A stretch of 37,412 nt of DNA from Phenylobacterium sp. (lineage in GTDB: Bacteria > Pseudomonadota > Alphaproteobacteria > Caulobacterales > Caulobacteraceae): NCBI RefSeq assembly GCF_024508875.1, contig NZ_JANINU010000121.1, forward strand, positions 1,194-38,605, written 5' to 3'. A model generated the notes under the pieces. That model did no database searches. It was given only the letters and a program-made list of their open reading frames with translations, and was not told the DNA's origin. Shown here one piece after another: positions 33,867 through 37,412 of the stretch. The translations under genes were made by a program, and so were the position numbers. Positions within the stretch are counted from its first letter, which is position 1, and every line of letters starts with the position of its first letter.

Positions 33867-34298
33867 TCAGTCGGCGGCTGTGCCGATGCGCCGCCACGTC
33901 TGGGTCTTGCACAGCACGCCGGCCAGCAGGCAGCCCCTCGCCTTCAGGGTGTTGGCGTCGACCAGTTCGGCGCGGCCCGCGAAGGTGGCCCGCAGGTCGG
34001 GCACGAAGACCTTGCCCTTCCACACGCCGGGCTTCTCTGGACCGAAGTCGCGTAGCAACTGCAGACCGATCAGGTTGTCGGTCCCGCCCTCGCGCGCGTC
34101 GGCCTGGGCGTCGGCGTTGGCCCAGATCACGTAGCCGCACAGCTTCGGGCCGCAAGGCTTGATGTTGACGTGCACCGAGTTCTTGGGATTGCGCCAGACG
34201 CCTTCGACGCCGGACATGCCGGTCTGCGCCTGCGCGGCGGGCGCCACGGCCAGGCCGGCGGCGAGGGCCAAGCCCGCGAAGGCGGAGAATTTCGTCAT
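33867..34298 (-). CDS. DUF2147 family exported protein
   Basis: The product is 143 residues. A signal peptide (about 1-24, ending AQAQT) is followed by the DUF2147 beta-barrel pattern: GVWRNPKNSVHVNIKPCGPKLCGYVIWA with two cysteines, then GLQLLRDFGPEKPGVWKGKVFVPD and a final CKTQTWRRI. Members are small periplasmic lipocalin-like proteins of unknown role. It is convergent with the gene before it. Confidence 0.88.
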   Translation of the reverse strand: MTKFSAFAGLALAAGLAVAPAAQAQTGMSGVEGVWRNPKNSVHVNIKPCGPKLCGYVIWANADAQADAREGGTDNLIGLQLLRDFGPEKPGVWKGKVFVPDLRATFAGRAELVDANTLKARGCLLAGVLCKTQTWRRIGTAAD

Positions 34299-34373
34299 GA
34301 CTATCCTTGGGGATGCGTCCCTTGAGCTCGCCCATGTAGTGGAAATGTGAGGCGAAGCTAGGGCGGGGCGCTT

Positions 34374-34844
34374 CTATGACGCGGATTTGGCATGTCGTTC
34401 CGCGAACGCCGCGACCAGGCGGGGGTACGCCTCCTGTGCCGGAAACGTCTCGAAGCTGTGCACCGCCGGCGTCTCCACCCAGTCGAGCTTCTCGCTTGTG
34501 TAGGTCTCGATGAACGGCGTCGAGCCCGGTGCGCCGTCCAGCATTGTGGCGCGGACGTTCACGAACCAGCTCATCGCCGGCGGCCGTGTGTAGAGCCAGC
34601 TCATGCAATGCGGGCAGAAGTAATGGTGAACGTCGTCGCCATGAAGGCCGCCGATGACCGGCTCGCCCTCGGTCACCTCGAAGGCTTCAGCGGGAACCCC
34701 GACGCTCAGGGAGAACGCGCTGGCGGTCATCCGCTGGCAGCCCGTGCAGTGGCAGGCCATGGTGAGCAGGGGCGGGGCAGAGACCTTCAGCTTCACCCGG
34801 CCGCAACGGCACGCGCCGGTCCAGGGCAGGTTCCAGTCGGACAT
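34374..34844 (-). CDS. GFA family protein (glutathione-dependent formaldehyde-activating-like)
   Basis: The product is 156 residues. Zinc ligands are in CRCG (Cys12 and Cys14), CHCTGCQR (Cys31, 33 and 36), and FCPHC near residue 76. This is the GFA/CENP-V fold pattern. The enzyme role is often predicted rather than proven. GGAGGGT lies upstream of the ATG at 34844. It is followed on the same strand, 17 bases earlier in transcription, by a thioesterase-like gene. Confidence 0.9.
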   Translation of the reverse strand: MSDWNLPWTGACRCGRVKLKVSAPPLLTMACHCTGCQRMTASAFSLSVGVPAEAFEVTEGEPVIGGLHGDDVHHYFCPHCMSWLYTRPPAMSWFVNVRATMLDGAPGSTPFIETYTSEKLDWVETPAVHSFETFPAQEAYPRLVAAFAERHAKSAS

Positions 34845-34861
34845 CGGACCCTCCTTCCCGC

Positions 34862-35329
34862 CTAGGCGCGGCGCGGCCCACGCTTCTTCAAGACCGAGGA
34901 GAAGCTCATCACCGTCTCCCCGCCGATCTTCATCAAGCCTCGGACGAACACCATGCTGCGGGTGTTCTTCACGATGTCCCCGCGGCACTCGACCACCTGG
35001 CCTTCGTAGGCCGCGCCGACAAGCTCGCAGTTGAAGGTGGCCGTAACCGCGTGCTGATCGACCAGCGCCTCGCGGGCGATCACGAACAGGCTGAAGTCGG
35101 CGAACGTCATGAAGCAGCCGCCGTGCAGGAAGTCGCCGCCGTTCAGATGCTTCTTCTCGACCTTGAAGGCGCAGACCGGCCCCTGATCGTCGATGCGGAA
35201 ATAGAACGGCCCCGCCAGATCCTCGAACGGGTCGCCGCCGGGATACCAGGCCCACCCGGCCCACTCGCCCTCGGTGACCTGCGTCAGCTTCGAGACGTAA
35301 CTGCCTTCGCTGGTGTCGCCGCCGTCCAT
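34862..35329 (-). CDS. PaaI-like hot-dog thioesterase family protein
   Basis: The product is 155 residues. [20 protein letters not shown] (63-82) is the hot-dog HGG motif with the acidic Asp78. The C-terminal strand [11 protein letters not shown] completes the fold. Such enzymes hydrolyse acyl-CoA thioesters. It precedes the GFA gene by 17 bases on the same strand, so both may form one transcript. The substrate is unknown. Confidence 0.87.
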   Translation of the reverse strand: MDGGDTSEGSYVSKLTQVTEGEWAGWAWYPGGDPFEDLAGPFYFRIDDQGPVCAFKVEKKHLNGGDFLHGGCFMTFADFSLFVIAREALVDQHAVTATFNCELVGAAYEGQVVECRGDIVKNTRSMVFVRGLMKIGGETVMSFSSVLKKRGPRRA

Positions 35330-35603
35330 CCCATCCCCTCGTTCTTGTGTGCGAGGCGTCTAAGCATGCGTCCGCTCGATGGGAAAGGCCGCTGTTGCGG
35401 AAGGCCGCCTAAGGGTTTGCCGACCGCCCGTTCGAACACTAGTTTGCCGGCCCGCTTCCGACCGATCGAGGACGCATCCATGCCAGCCTGGCCCGTCTTT
35501 CTCCGCGCAAGCGTCCGCTTTGCGATCGGCGGTCGGGACGGCGCGATGCGTGCTTCCGGCTGCGTCGGCGAAGGCCCGGCGCCGGTCCAGGCGTAGGCTG
35601 CAG

Positions 35604-36257
35604 ATGCTCGCGACCGTCCTTGCCGCCGCGCTGGCCCTAGCCGCCCAGCCTGCGCCGCCCGAAGACGACGGCCCGCTGACGACGGCGCCCAGGGAACGGG
35701 CGGTCAGCGAAGACCCCTTGCCAGGGCTGGACGAGAAGCGGGTGGAAATCCCGCCCGCGGCCAAGCCCATGGACGAGAAGAAGGTGGCTCCGGCCGCCGC
35801 CGCCGCCGCGAAGTCGGTCGAGATCGAGCCCCGCACCCTGGTCCAGGGCGATACGCTGCAGGTGGTGTTGGGCCAACGCGCCGTTTTCCACCTGGGCGAA
35901 CAGGGCGCGCCCATCCTGGATCGGGTCGAGACCGGCAAGCTGGCGGAAGCCCATCCCGACGGCGAGGTGACCGAGAGCTTCGAGCCGCCGGCCGAGGGCC
36001 AGTTCGCCGTGGCGCTGGACGGGTCGGTCGAGAAACGCGCGTCGGTGCTGAAGATCTGGAACGCCACCGGAAAGGCGCTGGACTACGCCGTCATCGCGCT
36101 GATCCCGCGCAAGGGACACATCACGCCCGAGCCGGCGCCGGTGTGCGCCGTGTCGGCCCAGTCCCTGCGAACCGAAATCTGGCCGCGGCCCGTCCTCGCG
36201 GTCGGCCTCATGCGCTTCAAGCCGGTCGACGTCGCCCGGCCCTGTTCACAAAAATAG
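35604..36257 (+). CDS. Exported hypothetical protein
   Basis: The product is 217 residues. The first 15 residues (MLATVLAAALALAAQ) look like the hydrophobic part of a signal peptide, but have no basic residues. An upstream in-frame GTG at 35550 would add an Arg-rich stretch, so the start is not certain. The mature part has a Pro/Lys-rich linker (about 20-65) and a beta domain containing LVQGDTLQVVLGQRAVFHLGEQGAPILDRVE. I do not recognise it. The gap 35330-35603 has no supported gene. Confidence 0.62.
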   Translation: MLATVLAAALALAAQPAPPEDDGPLTTAPRERAVSEDPLPGLDEKRVEIPPAAKPMDEKKVAPAAAAAAKSVEIEPRTLVQGDTLQVVLGQRAVFHLGEQGAPILDRVETGKLAEAHPDGEVTESFEPPAEGQFAVALDGSVEKRASVLKIWNATGKALDYAVIALIPRKGHITPEPAPVCAVSAQSLRTEIWPRPVLAVGLMRFKPVDVARPCSQK

Positions 36258-36285
36258 AAGACTGCATCCGAAGGGGAATTGCCAC

Positions 36286-37412
36286 ATGGCGCTCGACGCC
36301 GAGACCCGCGACCAGCTTATCGAAACCGTCCGCCGCTTCGTCACCGAACGCCTGCGCCCGCTCGAGGCCAAGGTGGCCGAGGACGACGCGATGCCCGACG
36401 ACGTCATCGAGGAGATGAAGGGGCTGGGCCTGTTCGGCCTGTCGATCCCCGAGGAGTACGGCGGCCTGGACCTTTCGATGGAGGACGAGTGCCTCGTGGG
36501 CGTCGAGCTGGGCCGCACCAGCCCGGCCTTCCGCTCGGCGTTCGGCACCAATGTCGGCATCGGCAGCCAGGCGCTGGTGATGTTCGGCACCGAGGATCAG
36601 AAGAAGAAGTTCCTGCCCGGCATCGCCTCGGGCGAGATCGTCACCTCGTTCGCCCTGACCGAGCCGGAGGCCGGATCGGACAGCGCCAACGTCCAGACCC
36701 GCGCGGTCAAGGACGGCGATCACTACGTCCTGAATGGGGCCAAGCGGTTCATCACCAACGCCAACAAGGCCCACCTCTTCACGGTCATGGCGCGGACCGA
36801 TCCGTCCAAGCCGGGCGGCGGCGGCGTCTCGGCCTTCCTGGTCGAGCGCGACAGCCCCGGCCTGACGGTCGGCAAGTCCGAGAAGAAGATGGGCCAGCAG
36901 GGCGCGCACGTCTCGGAGGTGTTCTTCGACAACGTCCGCGTCCCGGCCGCCAACATGGTCGGCAAGGAGGGCGAGGGCTTCAAGGTCGCCATGCAGGTCC
37001 TGGACCGTGGCCGCCTGCACATCTCGTCCGTCTGCATCGGCGTGGCGGAGCGGCTGATCGCCGACTGCGTGGCCTACGCTTCCGAGCGCAAGCAGTTCGG
37101 CCAACCACTGTCGAGCTTCCAACTCCTGCAGGGAATGATCGCCGACTCGAAGACCGAAGCCCTGGCCGCCAAGGCGCTGACCATGGAAACCGCCCGCAAG
37201 CGCGACGCCGGCCAAAACGTGACCATGGAAGCGGCGGCCGCCAAGTACTTCGCCTCGGAGATGGTGGGTCGGGTGGCCGACCGCGCGGTGCAGATCTTCG
37301 GCGGCGCGGGCTATATCGCCGACTACGGCATCGAACGCTTCTACCGCGACGTGCGCATCTTCCGGATCTACGAGGGCACCAGCCAGATCCAGCAGGTGAT
37401 CATCGCCCGCGA
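36286..37412 (+). CDS. Acyl-CoA dehydrogenase, 3' end cut by the window
   Basis: About 375 residues are seen and no stop is reached. SFALTEPEAGSDSANVQTRA (about 122-141) is the first ACAD signature with the FAD/CoA contacts. GAKRFITNANKAHLF, QFGQPLSSFQLLQGMIAD and the catalytic-base region RIYEGTSQIQQVIIAR near the end fit a short/medium-chain acyl-CoA dehydrogenase. It oxidises acyl-CoA and passes electrons to ETF in fatty-acid or amino-acid breakdown. AAGGGG precedes the ATG at 36286. Only the last few residues are missing. Confidence 0.95.
   Translation, partial: MALDAETRDQLIETVRRFVTERLRPLEAKVAEDDAMPDDVIEEMKGLGLFGLSIPEEYGGLDLSMEDECLVGVELGRTSPAFRSAFGTNVGIGSQALVMFGTEDQKKKFLPGIASGEIVTSFALTEPEAGSDSANVQTRAVKDGDHYVLNGAKRFITNANKAHLFTVMARTDPSKPGGGGVSAFLVERDSPGLTVGKSEKKMGQQGAHVSEVFFDNVRVPAANMVGKEGEGFKVAMQVLDRGRLHISSVCIGVAERLIADCVAYASERKQFGQPLSSFQLLQGMIADSKTEALAAKALTMETARKRDAGQNVTMEAAAAKYFASEMVGRVADRAVQIFGGAGYIADYGIERFYRDVRIFRIYEGTSQIQQVIIAR

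Noticed and set aside
35480..35596. 38-residue frame starting MPAWPVFLRASVRF
   Set aside because: It overlaps the possible longer start of the next gene and has no ribosome site or recognisable features.

Overview
The window is GC-rich, densely coding DNA from an alphaproteobacterium. The best guess is Caulobacterales (Caulobacter/Phenylobacterium-like). The reasons are a circularly permuted two-piece tmRNA with an ANDNFAEE-type tag, an alpha-type SspB, a Mrp that lacks the CXXC motif, an alphaproteobacterial YciB, and many short lineage-restricted proteins. I see no insertion sequence, prophage, CRISPR array, tRNA or rRNA. The content reads as chromosomal backbone with small accessory clusters.

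Layout. Positions 1-830 hold a trans-translation pair on the minus strand: the permuted ssrA gene (about 541-812) and, downstream of it, the start of sspB, the adaptor that hands ssrA-tagged proteins to ClpXP. Between them lies a structured direct repeat. Positions 990-3600 hold yciB, a secreted hypothetical gene antisense to its tail, ilvN and an NTF2-like gene. Positions 3850-6280 are a plus-strand run of poorly known proteins: a 347-aa protein with a faint PcfJ-like core, and two related small proteins around a DUF1993 protein. Positions 6290-9600 hold ybaK and a bphO-bphP heme oxygenase/bacteriophytochrome operon. Positions 9600-13075 hold a VOC protein and an ilvB-methyltransferase pair. 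ilvB is preceded by a leader that encodes a short Ile-Leu-Val-Leu-Val peptide followed by hairpins and an intrinsic terminator, which is a clear candidate attenuator. miaA and serB (13060-14878) are divergent and share bases of their start codons. An HAD phosphatase follows.

Positions 15700-19020 carry the hflK-hflC membrane protease regulators and mrp. Positions 19016-22980 carry two tandem MelB-like transporters and an SDR. Positions 23090-24838 encode an orphan hybrid histidine kinase. Positions 24979-27850 encode a three-gene DevBCA-like exporter. Positions 28114-36257 hold a hypothetical gene, a divergent LysR/aldo-keto reductase pair with a strong operator-like dyad, a CNT nucleoside transporter, a GST, several small envelope or enzyme genes (DUF2147, GFA, PaaI-like) and hypothetical exported proteins. 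The window ends inside an acyl-CoA dehydrogenase gene.

The most rewarding observations are the ilvB attenuator with its ilvN partner about 8 kb away, the ssrA-sspB adjacency with an explicit tag sequence, the overlapping miaA/serB start codons, the PcfJ-like orphan, and several clean intergenic dyads.
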